Positions 1 through 6,718 of a DNA stretch of 37,510 bases are shown piece by piece. The translations under genes were made by a program, and so were the position numbers. This DNA comes from a virus. The stretch lies in the IMG/VR virus record IMGVR_UViG_3300009128_000060, positions 1-37,510 of that record. One strand, 5' to 3'. The notes under the pieces are model-generated. The model did no database searches. It was given only the letters and a program-made list of their open reading frames with translations, and was not told the origin of the DNA. Numbering within the stretch: position 1 is the first letter of the stretch; each line of letters opens with the position of its first letter.

Positions 1-143
1 GCTCCAAATTGTTTAATAGAGAATAAAGATTTATAAACTGCTTTACAATTTTTAAGACCGAATGACCAATAACAGCCATAACAGCCATCACAGCCACGAC
101 AGCTATAACAGCCATTTACATTTTCACAATTTACATTTGACAT
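1..143 (-). CDS. Cysteine-ladder protein (3' end outside window)
   Basis: The reading frame opens at ATG 143 and runs off the left edge after 47 codons. It starts MSNVNCENVNGC and has cysteines at residues 12, 15, 18, 21 and 24, an exact C-x-x repeat (CYSCRGCDGCYGC), plus Cys6 and a later Cys. Such ladders suit either multiple metal sites or a short-repeat solenoid, and the sequence does not decide between them. The repeat is also visible in the DNA as near-repeats of acagcc in plus orientation. The gene lies about 120 bases beyond the zinc-ribbon gene at 393-262. No family is recognised and no function is claimed. That it is coding rests on the sustained Cys spacing and the unbroken frame. 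Confidence 0.6.
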   Translation of the reverse strand, partial: MSNVNCENVNGCYSCRGCDGCYGCYWSFGLKNCKAVYKSLFSIKQFG

Positions 144-261
144 AAGTTTATAATTTAATGTTTAGTTTATTAGCTTTTGTTTACAAGCTTCCCTTGGAGA
201 TAAAGTCTTTAATTTGGTTAGTATGATATTGTTTTCTCTTTCCTGTTCATAAAATTATTCT
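144..261 (-). other. Short gap with an interrupted minor frame
   Basis: No complete gene is supported here. One minus frame starts at an ATG overlapping the end of the zinc-ribbon gene (268-266), reads MAIKE, meets TAA, then stays open for 30 more codons (FYEQERENNI..., ending KQKLIN). This could be a decayed small gene or chance. No promoter or terminator is evident. Confidence 0.3.
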
Positions 262-393
262 TTAATGGCCATACCTAATAAATCTTTTATACTCTTTACA
301 CTTAGGACAAAAAAGTAATTTATTACTGAATCTTTCTTCACTAAAACGTATAATAGTTTTTGTATAACCGCATTTACACTTGTATTTAGAAAT
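262..393 (-). CDS. Small zinc-ribbon protein with probable AUU start
   Basis: A 43-residue frame starting at ATT 393 reads MSKYKCKCGYTK and later FCPKCKEYK: one C-x-C and one C-x2-C pair about 21 residues apart, a plausible single zinc ribbon. No ATG, GTG or TTG lies near its 5' end. A GGAGG at 406-402 is 8 nt before ATT, the ideal spacing, and the upstream in-frame stop (TAG) lies just before that GGAGG. The frame overlaps the end of the 33-residue membrane gene upstream. AUU starts are rare but known (infC). The product is unknown; nucleic-acid binding is a guess from the zinc ribbon. Confidence 0.55.
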   Translation of the reverse strand: MSKYKCKCGYTKTIIRFSEERFSNKLLFCPKCKEYKRFIRYGH

Positions 394-487
394 TTGTATA
401 ACCTCCAGCTATTTTAAGCATAAACCATATAAAGAAAAGAATTATGGGAGTTACTACTATGAACACTATTTTGTCGTATTTAGTCAT
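386..487 (-). CDS. 33-residue single-span membrane peptide
   Basis: ATG 487 overlaps the TGA of the lipoprotein gene (ATGA junction), so translation is probably coupled. The peptide MTKYDKIVFIVVTPII followed by LFFIWFMLKI is one hydrophobic segment of about 22 residues with a charged N-terminus and a short tail. Its 3' end carries the GGAGG that serves the next gene. It sits in a run of membrane or secreted early proteins (lipoprotein, single-pass protein, anchored transglycosylase). No family is recognised. Confidence 0.55.
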   Translation of the reverse strand: MTKYDKIVFIVVTPIILFFIWFMLKIAGGYTNF

Positions 488-858
488 TTTAAATTAAATA
501 CTTGATAATCTATTAATTTATCATCTATTCTCTCAGCAGATTCAGTATCAATGATTGTATGTTTTTCATAAGTATAACAATTACAATCTACATCAAGTGA
601 ATAATTATTAAGATAACAATTTACTTTATAATTATCACCTTCATATTTTATTATGTAATCAGATCCACCTACTGGAGCAAATTTTTTTATCAAATTAATA
701 TTATTATCTTCTAACTCGCTAATTTCATTCCAATAAGCTTGATAACATTGTTCAACTTCTTTTTCCCGTTCTTCATACCAACTATCAGGAGGACCATCAA
801 AAACGTATGTTCCACACCCACTTAATAAAATAAGTAGTAGAATTAATAGTATTTTCAT
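484..858 (-). CDS. Lipoprotein, 124 residues
   Basis: The N-terminus MKILLILLLILLSGCGTY is a textbook lipoprotein signal with lipobox LLSGC, so the mature protein should begin at Cys15 with a diacylglyceryl anchor. The mature part is acidic and has several Cys (around QCYQAY, VNCYLNN, DCNCYTY) that could form disulfides outside the cytoplasm. It starts 1 nt after the stop of the single-pass protein gene and ends in an ATGA overlap. Phage lipoproteins often block superinfection (Llp of T5, Ltp of TP-J34), but there is no sequence match here to support that role; it is inferred from type and position only. Confidence 0.75.
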   Translation of the reverse strand: MKILLILLLILLSGCGTYVFDGPPDSWYEEREKEVEQCYQAYWNEISELEDNNINLIKKFAPVGGSDYIIKYEGDNYKVNCYLNNYSLDVDCNCYTYEKHTIIDTESAERIDDKLIDYQVFNLK

Positions 859-859
859 A

Positions 860-1210
860 TTAATTTATCTTTACTTTATCTTTTATATAACAAATATATC
901 TAGTGGTTGTTGAAAATTTATAATAACCAAAACTAATAATATGATTATTACTTACTATTTCATATTCAGTTTTTTCTTCTTTTGATAATGCTCTATACTT
1001 TTCAGGAACTATCCAATCTTTTGTATATTTAATATCTACAAAATCACAATATTTATTCCTGTCATCACCAAAATAATCAATACGGTTTTCTACAACAAAC
1101 TTCTCCTGCCACTCATATTTAGGTCTAACATCATTAATCCACCTCACAAAAAAGAATAAAGCTATAATAGTAGTAAAGACGATACAAACCTTATAAAATG
1201 TTTTAATCAT
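860..1210 (-). CDS. Single-pass membrane protein, 116 residues
   Basis: The N-terminus MIKTFYKVCIVFTTIIALFF is a membrane anchor, followed by an about 95-residue soluble domain rich in aromatic residues (DYFGDDRNKYCDF, KYTKDWIVPEKY). The start at ATG 1210 overlaps the end of the 48-residue basic gene, and the stop abuts the lipoprotein start. This tight packing suggests one membrane-acting operon with its neighbours. No family is recognised. Orientation is most likely N-in with the domain outside, which is inference. Confidence 0.65.
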   Translation of the reverse strand: MIKTFYKVCIVFTTIIALFFFVRWINDVRPKYEWQEKFVVENRIDYFGDDRNKYCDFVDIKYTKDWIVPEKYRALSKEEKTEYEIVSNNHIISFGYYKFSTTTRYICYIKDKVKIN

Positions 1211-1349
1211 AATATTTACTTATTTCTTTATTTAAGTTTTTTAGAGCTTTTTTTAGAAAGCGTCTTAATTTTATTTTCCTGTAAGGGATTTTCTTTAACC
1301 TGCGGATAGTGTTATCTCTATCTTGTTGTAGTATTATTAGAGGTTTCAT
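1203..1349 (-). CDS. 48-residue basic protein
   Basis: The frame starts at ATG 1349, one base after the stop of the transglycosylase gene (TAATATG), and ends overlapping the next ATG. The product (MKPLIILQQDRDNTIRRLKK..., ending NLNKEISKYYD) is very Lys/Arg-rich and probably helical. An upstream in-frame ATG at 1436 lies inside the transglycosylase gene in another frame and is unlikely to be used. The function is unknown; the high charge would allow nucleic-acid or membrane-surface binding. Confidence 0.5.
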   Translation of the reverse strand: MKPLIILQQDRDNTIRRLKKIPYRKIKLRRFLKKALKNLNKEISKYYD

Positions 1350-1350
1350 A

Positions 1351-1827
1351 TTAAATTTTATTCCAGCAGACCCATATTCTGCCTTTACCTTGTTTAATTT
1401 TTTCGTTTGCCCATCTAGCACTAGCATAGACATCAAACTTTTCTAATATACTAATATCTTTGTGTACGCTGTTAATCTGAAATAATCCAACGTCTAAAGT
1501 ATTATTAGTATTGATGTGCCAAGCATCTTTATTCATACTTGATTCACACATCGCTAAATTTACTAACACATCACAATTCTCGCCATTTGTAGCTAAACAA
1601 ATATGTTCCTCGATAGTAGGTTCAATAGCCTTTGTAAGGCTTATTTTAGCCTCCACGGGGCTTATAACAGGATAAAGGGCATTAGATACCTTTCCAGCTA
1701 CTAAATCGCTTAAAATGACGATTTCAACCAAAGCAATGGTGATTGCGATAATGAAGAAAGTTCTCCATTTGTTTGATCTTTTTGCGAAGCGACCAACTTC
1801 ATCTCTAATTTTTCTTTTTGTAAACAT
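1351..1827 (-). CDS. Membrane-anchored lytic transglycosylase
   Basis: A 158-residue protein. Residues about 22-45 form a membrane anchor (FFIIAITIALVEIVILSDL). Residues about 75-158 form a lysozyme-like SLT domain, with the expected catalytic Glu95 in MCESS, the DVGLFQIN motif at 112-119 and ASARWANEKI near the end. It should cleave the glycan strand outside the membrane. The domain is short and ends at WVCWNKI. Cys77, Cys85, Cys94 and the late Cys could pair. It lies in the early gene group, far from the holin/hydrolase pair at 8.9-10.2 kb, so a role in entry, envelope remodelling or exclusion is as likely as lysis. Confidence 0.85.
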   Translation of the reverse strand: MFTKRKIRDEVGRFAKRSNKWRTFFIIAITIALVEIVILSDLVAGKVSNALYPVISPVEAKISLTKAIEPTIEEHICLATNGENCDVLVNLAMCESSMNKDAWHINTNNTLDVGLFQINSVHKDISILEKFDVYASARWANEKIKQGKGRIWVCWNKI

Positions 1828-1878
1828 TTTTATTTTTGTTTAATGATTAAGCCTCTCTTGCCATTAGAGGTTTAAGCA

Positions 1879-2064
1879 CTAAACTCTATCGGGATATTCA
1901 TCTCCCCACTCTTCATAACAACCAATACATCTACCAGTTTCTTCTATTGAATCTAAATCGGCGTTATCATTTTCTTCATCTTCTACATAATCAAGACCAC
2001 ATAATTCACACTTAAGAGCTGGTTTAGGTTCTGGTTTACCAATTTTTGATTCATCTAATAGCAT
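1879..2064 (-). CDS. 61-residue acidic zinc-knuckle protein
   Basis: MLLDESKIGKPEPKPALKC leads into two C-x2-C pairs (CELC near residue 19 and CIGC near 46) separated by a very acidic stretch (VEDEENDNADLDS). Four Cys in this spacing suit one zinc ribbon. The start overlaps the end of the 49-residue gene upstream. Small zinc proteins like this are frequent in phage early regions; no specific function can be read from it. Confidence 0.65.
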   Translation of the reverse strand: MLLDESKIGKPEPKPALKCELCGLDYVEDEENDNADLDSIEETGRCIGCYEEWGDEYPDRV

Positions 2065-2200
2065 AACTATAATTATCTTTAATCTTACCTTCTTTTACTT
2101 CTTTCCAAGTAGGGGATTGATGTATTTGTTTAGGAGGATTCTTTTTACCGAACTCTACTAAGCGGTTAAAGTTTTTAATTGTCTTTATTGCTTCTTGCAT
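2051..2200 (-). CDS. 49-residue hypothetical protein
   Basis: ATG 2200 opens a frame inside the 3' end of the preceding gene (26-nt overlap) and closes at 2051, overlapping the next start by 14 nt. The product starts MQEAIKTIKNFNRLVEF and contains SPTWKEVKEGK. Composition is ordinary for a small cytoplasmic protein. Support is position in an operon of overlapping genes and sensible codon use; no family is recognised. Confidence 0.5.
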   Translation of the reverse strand: MQEAIKTIKNFNRLVEFGKKNPPKQIHQSPTWKEVKEGKIKDNYSYAIR

Positions 2201-2369
2201 ATTCCGTTTTTAATAAAGTTTCTATCATATCAGATAAATTAAATTCTGGTTCTAACATTTCATCATCTACCTCATAATCCCTATATAATTCAGGAATAGG
2301 TAAAGTAGAATTTAACTTATTTTTATGATTAGTAATATCTTGAATAATTACTCTTATTTTTCTTTTCAT
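2175..2369 (-). CDS. 64-residue hypothetical protein
   Basis: Starts at ATG 2369 with the A/T-rich leader AAATAATATG typical of this element and no GGAGG. The basic N-terminus (MKRKIRVIIQDITNHKNK) is followed by an acidic middle (YRDYEVDDEMLEPEF) and an amphipathic end (SDMIETLLKTEYARS). It follows the promoter-proximal 57-residue gene directly. No known domain is recognised. Confidence 0.6.
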   Translation of the reverse strand: MKRKIRVIIQDITNHKNKLNSTLPIPELYRDYEVDDEMLEPEFNLSDMIETLLKTEYARSNKDN

Positions 2370-2370
2370 A

Positions 2371-2544
2371 TTATTTATTTAATTCTTTTAATCTTTTAAG
2401 CATTTGGGCGTATTCTAAAACCATGTCATTTAAAACAGCTTGTTTGCTATGAGGACGACCAGTGATGCTGATGCGACGACTAGTTTCTTTAATAATCACT
2501 TTTTCGGCTGGTTCATAAACTCTAAACATTTTTGATTTATACAT
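2371..2544 (-). CDS. 57-residue promoter-proximal protein
   Basis: I place the start at ATG 2544 (MYKSKMFRVYEPAEK) rather than at in-frame starts up to 2595, because a strong promoter occupies 2595-2567 and its transcript would begin near 2560. The leader has an A-rich purine tract before this ATG. The product has a basic stretch (KETSRRISITGRPHSK) followed by a helix-forming end (LNDMVLEYAQMLKRLKELNK), which could be DNA-binding, but no family is assigned. Confidence 0.6.
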   Translation of the reverse strand: MYKSKMFRVYEPAEKVIIKETSRRISITGRPHSKQAVLNDMVLEYAQMLKRLKELNK

Positions 2545-2566
2545 AATTTTTTCTTTATCTAATTCT

Positions 2567-2595
2567 ATCTTAGCATACATTTTTACACTTGTCAA
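2567..2595 (-). promoter_or_regulatory. Sigma70-type promoter
   Basis: On the minus strand, TTGACA (2595-2590), a 17-nt spacer, then TAAGAT (2572-2567) preceded by TGC (extended -10). The start point is predicted near 2560. It lies just after the winged-helix gene and would drive the left-end genes. Confidence 0.75.
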
Positions 2596-2612
2596 GCATA
2601 CTTATCAACAGG

Positions 2613-2819
2613 CTATCTTAAAAACTTAAAAAGGCAATATTCTACATATCCTTTAGTCTCTCTACGAGATATAACTTTATTTTCAGCCATCATTCTAGCT
2701 GTTCTAGACACAGTAGAGGGTTTATGAGATAAATAGCTTAAATTACGCTCTAGAGAGCCTCCTGAGAGTCCTCTGGGGTGTTTTTCTAGTTCTTCAATTA
2801 TATAATCTTTAATTCTCAT
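2613..2819 (-). CDS. Winged-helix DNA-binding protein, 68 residues
   Basis: MRIKDYIIEELEKHPRGLSG begins a helix-turn-helix with the look of a small winged helix. The recognition helix is likely around HKPSTVSRTARMMAEN, and the wing around ISRRETKGYVEYCL. The start overlaps the stop of the NinB-like gene. It lies upstream of the promoter at 2595-2567 and could be its regulator. The fold call is by pattern, not alignment. Confidence 0.65.
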   Translation of the reverse strand: MRIKDYIIEELEKHPRGLSGGSLERNLSYLSHKPSTVSRTARMMAENKVISRRETKGYVEYCLFKFLR

Positions 2820-3241
2820 TTTATTTCTTCTGGGTCAGGAATTACTAAGTTTAATTCCATTGAAGCCCATCTTTTAATACTTTCTATATATTCACTAAAT
2901 TCTGTTGTTAAAAGCTCTGTAGTAGAACAAGGGACTATTTTAATTTCATTACGCCACTTTATTTCTTTTTTAGGAGCAAACATCTGTTTTAAAATTTCAT
3001 GAATTAAATTTCTTTCTTGTTCATTATTAAAATCAGATCCATTTTCATCACAAATCATTTTAACAACAACCGCCCAATAATATTTATTAGATTGAATAGT
3101 CCGTCTTTTACCTTTTTCTGCAACAGTAACTTCTACATTCTTTCCATTAAGGGAATAGATATAGTCATTAAACCTTTTAGGGTTTATCAGTTTTAGCTTG
3201 GCTTTTTCTATTGAGCCGTAGAAGATTGGTGTTGGTTTCAT
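2816..3241 (-). CDS. NinB-like recombination protein
   Basis: A 141-residue protein, matching lambda NinB (Orf) in length. Recognisable features are the N-terminal strand SLNGKNVEVTVAEKGKRRT, the QSNKYYWAVVVKMI helix, a conserved HEILKQMF, STTELLTTEFSEYIESIKRWA and the IPDPEE end. In lambda, NinB/Orf is a recombination mediator that binds single-stranded DNA and SSB. The gene overlaps its neighbours by 4 nt on both sides (ATGA-type) and lies about 4 kb downstream of an ssDNA-binding-like gene, consistent with DNA metabolism. Confidence comes from motif recognition only. Confidence 0.75.
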   Translation of the reverse strand: MKPTPIFYGSIEKAKLKLINPKRFNDYIYSLNGKNVEVTVAEKGKRRTIQSNKYYWAVVVKMICDENGSDFNNEQERNLIHEILKQMFAPKKEIKWRNEIKIVPCSTTELLTTEFSEYIESIKRWASMELNLVIPDPEEIK

Positions 3242-3444
3242 AACCTAAATAGTTTAAAAATAAATCTTTTCCATCTAGAAATTTCAATATCATACATACA
3301 AAGATATAAATCAGCTATCATTTCAAAAATCTCTTCTTCTGTCCTGCCTTGAGTCATGTATCTATTTCCGTCTGGTAAATAACAATAGGCTAAATAAAAC
3401 CCATCCTCTTTCCAAATATTAAACTTATATTTTCCTTCTATCAT
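3238..3444 (-). CDS. HicB-like orphan protein
   Basis: The 68-residue product has the HicB/UPF0150-type core: WKEDGFYLAYCYLPDGNRY, then TQGRTEEEIFEMIADLYLCM, a partial RNase H-like antitoxin fold. No HicA-like toxin (about 60 residues with a dsRBD-like His) was found beside it, and there is no C-terminal DNA-binding domain; the protein ends in a basic hydrophobic tail (RWKRFIFKLFRL). An orphan antitoxin-like protein could counter a host HicA, but that is inference. Confidence 0.55.
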   Translation of the reverse strand: MIEGKYKFNIWKEDGFYLAYCYLPDGNRYMTQGRTEEEIFEMIADLYLCMYDIEISRWKRFIFKLFRL

Positions 3445-3554
3445 TTTCTTCTATAATTACATCTAAAATTACTACACTTATCTACCTCTTTATTTTTAGA
3501 AGCGATGTATTGTTTTACTAATTTAGATTTGCATTGCGGGCAACGTTTAGACAT
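3441..3554 (-). CDS. 37-residue zinc-ribbon protein
   Basis: MSKRCPQCKSKLVKQYIASK opens a tiny zinc ribbon: CPQC and, about 22 residues on, CSNFRC. ATG 3554 comes right after the stop of the ATP-grasp gene, with the AATAATATG-type leader, and the TGA overlaps the HicB-like start. The function is unknown. Confidence 0.6.
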   Translation of the reverse strand: MSKRCPQCKSKLVKQYIASKNKEVDKCSNFRCNYRRK

Positions 3555-3555
3555 A

Positions 3556-4293
3556 TTATTTATTTTTACAGTTTGGATAATGATAGCTTCTTCCACCAAC
3601 AGCCATATCTGTTAACCACCATAAACCATTTTTATCTTGTAAAAAATCTACTGACCAGTATCCAGTAAACCATCTACCAACATATTTGGCCATTAATTCA
3701 AGTTCTTTTTCGTCTTTTTTACCTAACCTTTGTAATTTTTGTAAATTAACTTTGCTTATACCATTTTGTCCAAATGCTTCTCTTGGCCAATAAGGATGAT
3801 TACAAATTACTTTTCCTTTATTTATAAACATCCTACGCTCTTTAACGATTGGCATACTGTTAAAATGTGTAAAAATTGGTTTAGTTGGTATAAGTTCTCT
3901 TACCGCCCAAATTGAATAATCAAATGGTAGTCCAGCTATATTAGCTAGACAAGAATGTTCTACTAAATTAGCAACATGCGATATTAAATATTTATCGTCT
4001 AAATTATCTATATAACAAGTATCTTTCCAAGAATGCTTATCACTTGTCATACCAGTTCTCAAAAAACAAGGCAGTCCAATTTCATTAATGGCACTTTTTA
4101 ATCTTTTAGCAAATGGATTATAACCATAAGGTCTTTTACCGTCTGCTAGAACACCTAATTTACAATCACTAGAATCAACCATAATTGTTTTTGGCACTCT
4201 CATTCCTATTTGCTTCAATAAAGGAAACCAATAAGACATATTATTTTTATTTTCTTCCTCGTAATCTGTCTTTTGTTCAAATGGATTCTTCAT
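3556..4293 (-). CDS. ATP-grasp-like protein
   Basis: A 245-residue protein resembling the ATP-grasp fold used by carboxylate-amine ligases. Cues: a strand/loop with Arg (LPCFLRTGMTSDKHSW, about 74-89), REL at 132-134, the IVKERRMFINKGKVICNHPYW segment in two halves (about 149-169), and acidic candidates Asp216 in GYWSVDFLQD and Asp229 in WWLTDMAVGGRSYH for metal binding. The substrate cannot be inferred. It starts 11 nt after the end of the Cys-rich gene, with an ATAATATG leader. It could modify a peptide or small molecule during infection. Confidence 0.6.
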   Translation of the reverse strand: MKNPFEQKTDYEEENKNNMSYWFPLLKQIGMRVPKTIMVDSSDCKLGVLADGKRPYGYNPFAKRLKSAINEIGLPCFLRTGMTSDKHSWKDTCYIDNLDDKYLISHVANLVEHSCLANIAGLPFDYSIWAVRELIPTKPIFTHFNSMPIVKERRMFINKGKVICNHPYWPREAFGQNGISKVNLQKLQRLGKKDEKELELMAKYVGRWFTGYWSVDFLQDKNGLWWLTDMAVGGRSYHYPNCKNK

Positions 4294-4304
4294 ATTATTC
4301 TATA

Positions 4305-4508
4305 TTACTCTCTTTTTTTACCACAGCGACATTGTTTTCTTCCATCTTTGTATTCTAAAACAAGGTGCATCTCACCACATTGTTCTTCTGGTGTGCAAGG
4401 ATTATCTTTTCTTTCTTCTATTAATTCTTGATATTCATCTGTTTGGCATCTACCGCTACCATAAGCTCTTCTGAAAGCATCTGCCCAACATTTTTCACAA
4501 GCCGCCAT
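4305..4508 (-). CDS. Cys-rich 67-residue phage protein
   Basis: MAACEKCWADAFRRAYGSGR is followed by more Cys (CQTDEY, PCTPEEQC) and a C-terminal CRCGKK. Seven Cys in 67 residues suggest one or two zinc sites. The CEKCWADAFRRA start is, to my recollection, common among small metagenomic phage proteins, but no function is attached. It lies between the ATP-grasp gene and the 100-residue gene. Confidence 0.65.
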   Translation of the reverse strand: MAACEKCWADAFRRAYGSGRCQTDEYQELIEERKDNPCTPEEQCGEMHLVLEYKDGRKQCRCGKKRE

Positions 4509-4512
4509 ATAT

Positions 4513-4815
4513 TTAATTATTATTACTCTCTGGCAAAAGCTCTTCTACTATTTCCCAGTGTTTTTTATCTCCTATAGTAATATCAGGGTTTTTGTCTTCT
4601 ACATCCTCTAATGAATTAAATATAGAGCGGATTAGTTTTTCTATATCTTTCCACTCGTATGATTCCCAGGTTCTTATTACCTGCCAATTAGTTCCTATCT
4701 TACGTAGTACTTGGAGTTCCCTGTAATCAAAAGCCCCGAATACAACTGCAACAGCGTAATATTCACTCTCCCAATATTTAGGGTAATATTTACTTTTCTT
4801 TGATTGGAATATCAT
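4513..4815 (-). CDS. 100-residue hypothetical protein
   Basis: An alpha/beta protein with many aromatics (KYYPKYWESEYYAVAVVFGA, TNWQVIRTWESYEW) and an acidic end. It starts at ATG 4815, 2 nt after the winged-helix/zinc gene stop, and lies in a compact operon. The pattern of short strands then a helix (KDIEKLIRSIFNSLED) suggests a small globular fold. No family is recognised. Confidence 0.6.
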   Translation of the reverse strand: MIFQSKKSKYYPKYWESEYYAVAVVFGAFDYRELQVLRKIGTNWQVIRTWESYEWKDIEKLIRSIFNSLEDVEDKNPDITIGDKKHWEIVEELLPESNNN

Positions 4816-4817
4816 TA

Positions 4818-5081
4818 TTATCTTTTATCATTATATAAATCTCTATGGCAAGTAGGACATTTCCATTGGGCCATAAAGTTCTTTTTATTTTTCTCCCAAC
4901 ATCCGTCTTTTCCAGCTCCGCCAGCAAATCCTAATGCTTCTAAATGATACCAAGTTCCTGATAAAGATTTTAACTTAATCGCTTTTCTAATTTCATCTAC
5001 TGTTGGACAACGATGATACTCTTCTCCATAATCTCTAATGAACTTTATAATTTCTATTCTTTTTTCTGGTTTATATTTCAT
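4818..5081 (-). CDS. Winged-helix plus zinc-knuckle protein
   Basis: 87 residues in two parts. Residues 1-55 resemble the LexA-type N-terminal winged helix: EIIKFIRDYGEEYHRCPTVD, EIRKAIKLKSLSGTWYHLEA. The C-terminus carries WKCPTCHRDLYND, a single C-x2-C knuckle, with another Cys at GCWEK. There is no LexA protease part. It overlaps the MTase stop by 4 nt (ATGA). A small transcription regulator is likely; its target is unknown. Confidence 0.6.
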   Translation of the reverse strand: MKYKPEKRIEIIKFIRDYGEEYHRCPTVDEIRKAIKLKSLSGTWYHLEALGFAGGAGKDGCWEKNKKNFMAQWKCPTCHRDLYNDKR

Positions 5082-6218
5082 AATAAAGTATCTTGTTTTA
5101 ATCTTTTATTGCAAAGTTTTATATATTCAGGATTGAGTTCAATGCCGACATAATTTCTACTAAGATAACGAGCTACTTCGGCAGTTGTGCCACTCCCCAT
5201 AAAAATATCTAATACTATCCCTTTTGGCGGACAACCAGCTTTAATCGGTGTAACAACAAGTTCTTTAGGAAAAATTGCAAAGTGTGCATCTTTATACCCT
5301 TTAGGTGGTATTTTCCAGACAGTTCTTTTATTCCTGCCTTTAGACATATCCATAATTGCATATCTTGATAATACATCCATAGAAGATTGAGCTTTATTAT
5401 TTTTATCAGTTTTATGTATTTCAGGATTATATTGTTCGTTATTTTCAATAAATTTTTTTGCTCTATTAATTGAAACTTCTGCCATTGGTTCTGTCTGTTG
5501 TTCAAAATAATATTTCTTATTCTTAACAAAGAAAAATATCTTTTCAAAATCTACTGTAAATCTATCATCTGCTGAACTAGGCATACAATTAGGTTTATAC
5601 CAGATAATTTCATTACGGAGTATCCAACCTCTATTCGTCATTTCTATTGCAAAACGAGAAGGAATTTGAATAAGACATTTATCAGATATTCTATAGTCTG
5701 GATTTAATTTAGGCTCTATATGAACTTCTTTATTTTTTGTTAAAGAATGATTAACACCATCTTTTTTTCTTTGGCCTCTTGAATAAGTATCGCCAATATT
5801 AACCCAACAAGTTCCTTCTTTTTTTAAAACTCGTTTTACCTCGTCAAAAATATCACAGAGTTTATTAATGTATTCTTGGAATGTAGGCTCAAGTCCGAGT
5901 TGTCTGTCAACTCTCTTAGCTCCACATTTACCACAAATCTCTTTATAAATTGCATCTCCAACTGCGTGTCCTTTTTCCGCCATTGCTTTATGTCCAGTAG
6001 CAGTATTTTCACTTTTCTTACTATCTCGCCAATGATTACAATCTTTCTTACCACCTTCCCAAGTAGCAGTTCCATAATCTCTAAGGGCTCATTTACCAAT
6101 ACGGTGGACTTGTGATTACCATATCCACACATTCGTCTGGAAAGGTTTTGAGAACACTTAATGCTTCCCCACAAACCACCGTATTTATTTTTTCTTTGAA
6201 TGTTTTTTGCGATGACAT
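5078..6218 (-). pseudogene. DNA methyltransferase split by a 7-nt insertion
   Basis: The first frame (ATG 6218 to TAA 6093, 41 residues) ends ...DMVITSPPYW, catalytic motif IV of N6A/N4C MTases. The remainder, in a shifted frame from 6088 down to 5078, continues ALRDYGTATWEGG and includes DIFMGSGTT (AdoMet motif I) near the end, followed by YVGIELNPEYI. Motif IV before motif I is the beta-class order. Between TGG and GCC-CTT lies TAAATGA; removing these 7 nt restores SPPYWALRDYG. The first usable ATG for the rest is 5983, giving 301 residues without motif IV. The enzyme is therefore probably dead, or at best a two-polypeptide enzyme. The first frame overlaps the HNH 3' end. Confidence 0.85.
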
Positions 6219-6712
6219 ATTTCGCATAATGTTATTAAATTTTTAACCCTAAACCTTAATTCAGGATATGCCGACCACGGCTTTATATGATGAACTACTA
6301 ATTTATTTTTAGTGTGTCCAATACCACATTCCTGACATTTATATTTATCCCGTTTAAGTATGGATTTTGCTAATTCTTTCCAAACACTACGAGCATATTG
6401 AGATTGTCTTTCTGGACTATGACCACCATTCCAATTGGGATTAGATTTTCCAGTTTTGCCAAACATTCCATTATCTTTTCCTTTTAATCCCCAATATTTT
6501 TTTAATCTTATTTCTGCTATATCTCTTGTCTTAATATTAAACTTTTTCAGAAAATACAATATATTGTTCTTTTTACATTTTTGTTCTATTGCTATCTGTT
6601 CTGCTGATTTTTCTTTTTTAATATATTCCGAAACAAGCCAATCTTTATTCCAATATGGTTTTGGCTTTCTGTAAGTATATCCTCTAACAAATTGTCCTTT
6701 TTTATTTCTCAT
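6185..6712 (-). CDS. HNH homing-type endonuclease
   Basis: 175 residues from ATG 6712 (MRNKKGQFVRGYTYRKPKPY). An upstream in-frame ATG at 6730 lies within the -10/spacer of the gene's own promoter and is less likely. Domains: an N-terminal helical region with a probable HTH (KSAEQIAIEQKCKKNNILYF), a NUMOD3-like segment (GMFGKTGKSNPNWNGG), then the HNH nuclease: CQECG, VVHHIKPWSAYP, LITLCEICHRKKH, with two C-x2-C zinc pairs. It sits between two broken MTase pieces, as expected for a mobile homing gene. It probably nicks or cuts MTase-gene DNA of relatives. Confidence 0.88.
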   Translation of the reverse strand: MRNKKGQFVRGYTYRKPKPYWNKDWLVSEYIKKEKSAEQIAIEQKCKKNNILYFLKKFNIKTRDIAEIRLKKYWGLKGKDNGMFGKTGKSNPNWNGGHSPERQSQYARSVWKELAKSILKRDKYKCQECGIGHTKNKLVVHHIKPWSAYPELRFRVKNLITLCEICHRKKHSKKK

Positions 6713-6718
6713 ACCTAC

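Noticed and set aside
5215-6174. Other minus frames of 110 and 112 codons within the MTase body
   Set aside because: They run out of frame with the MTase motifs and show biased composition (Ile/Leu/Lys runs), typical of shadows.
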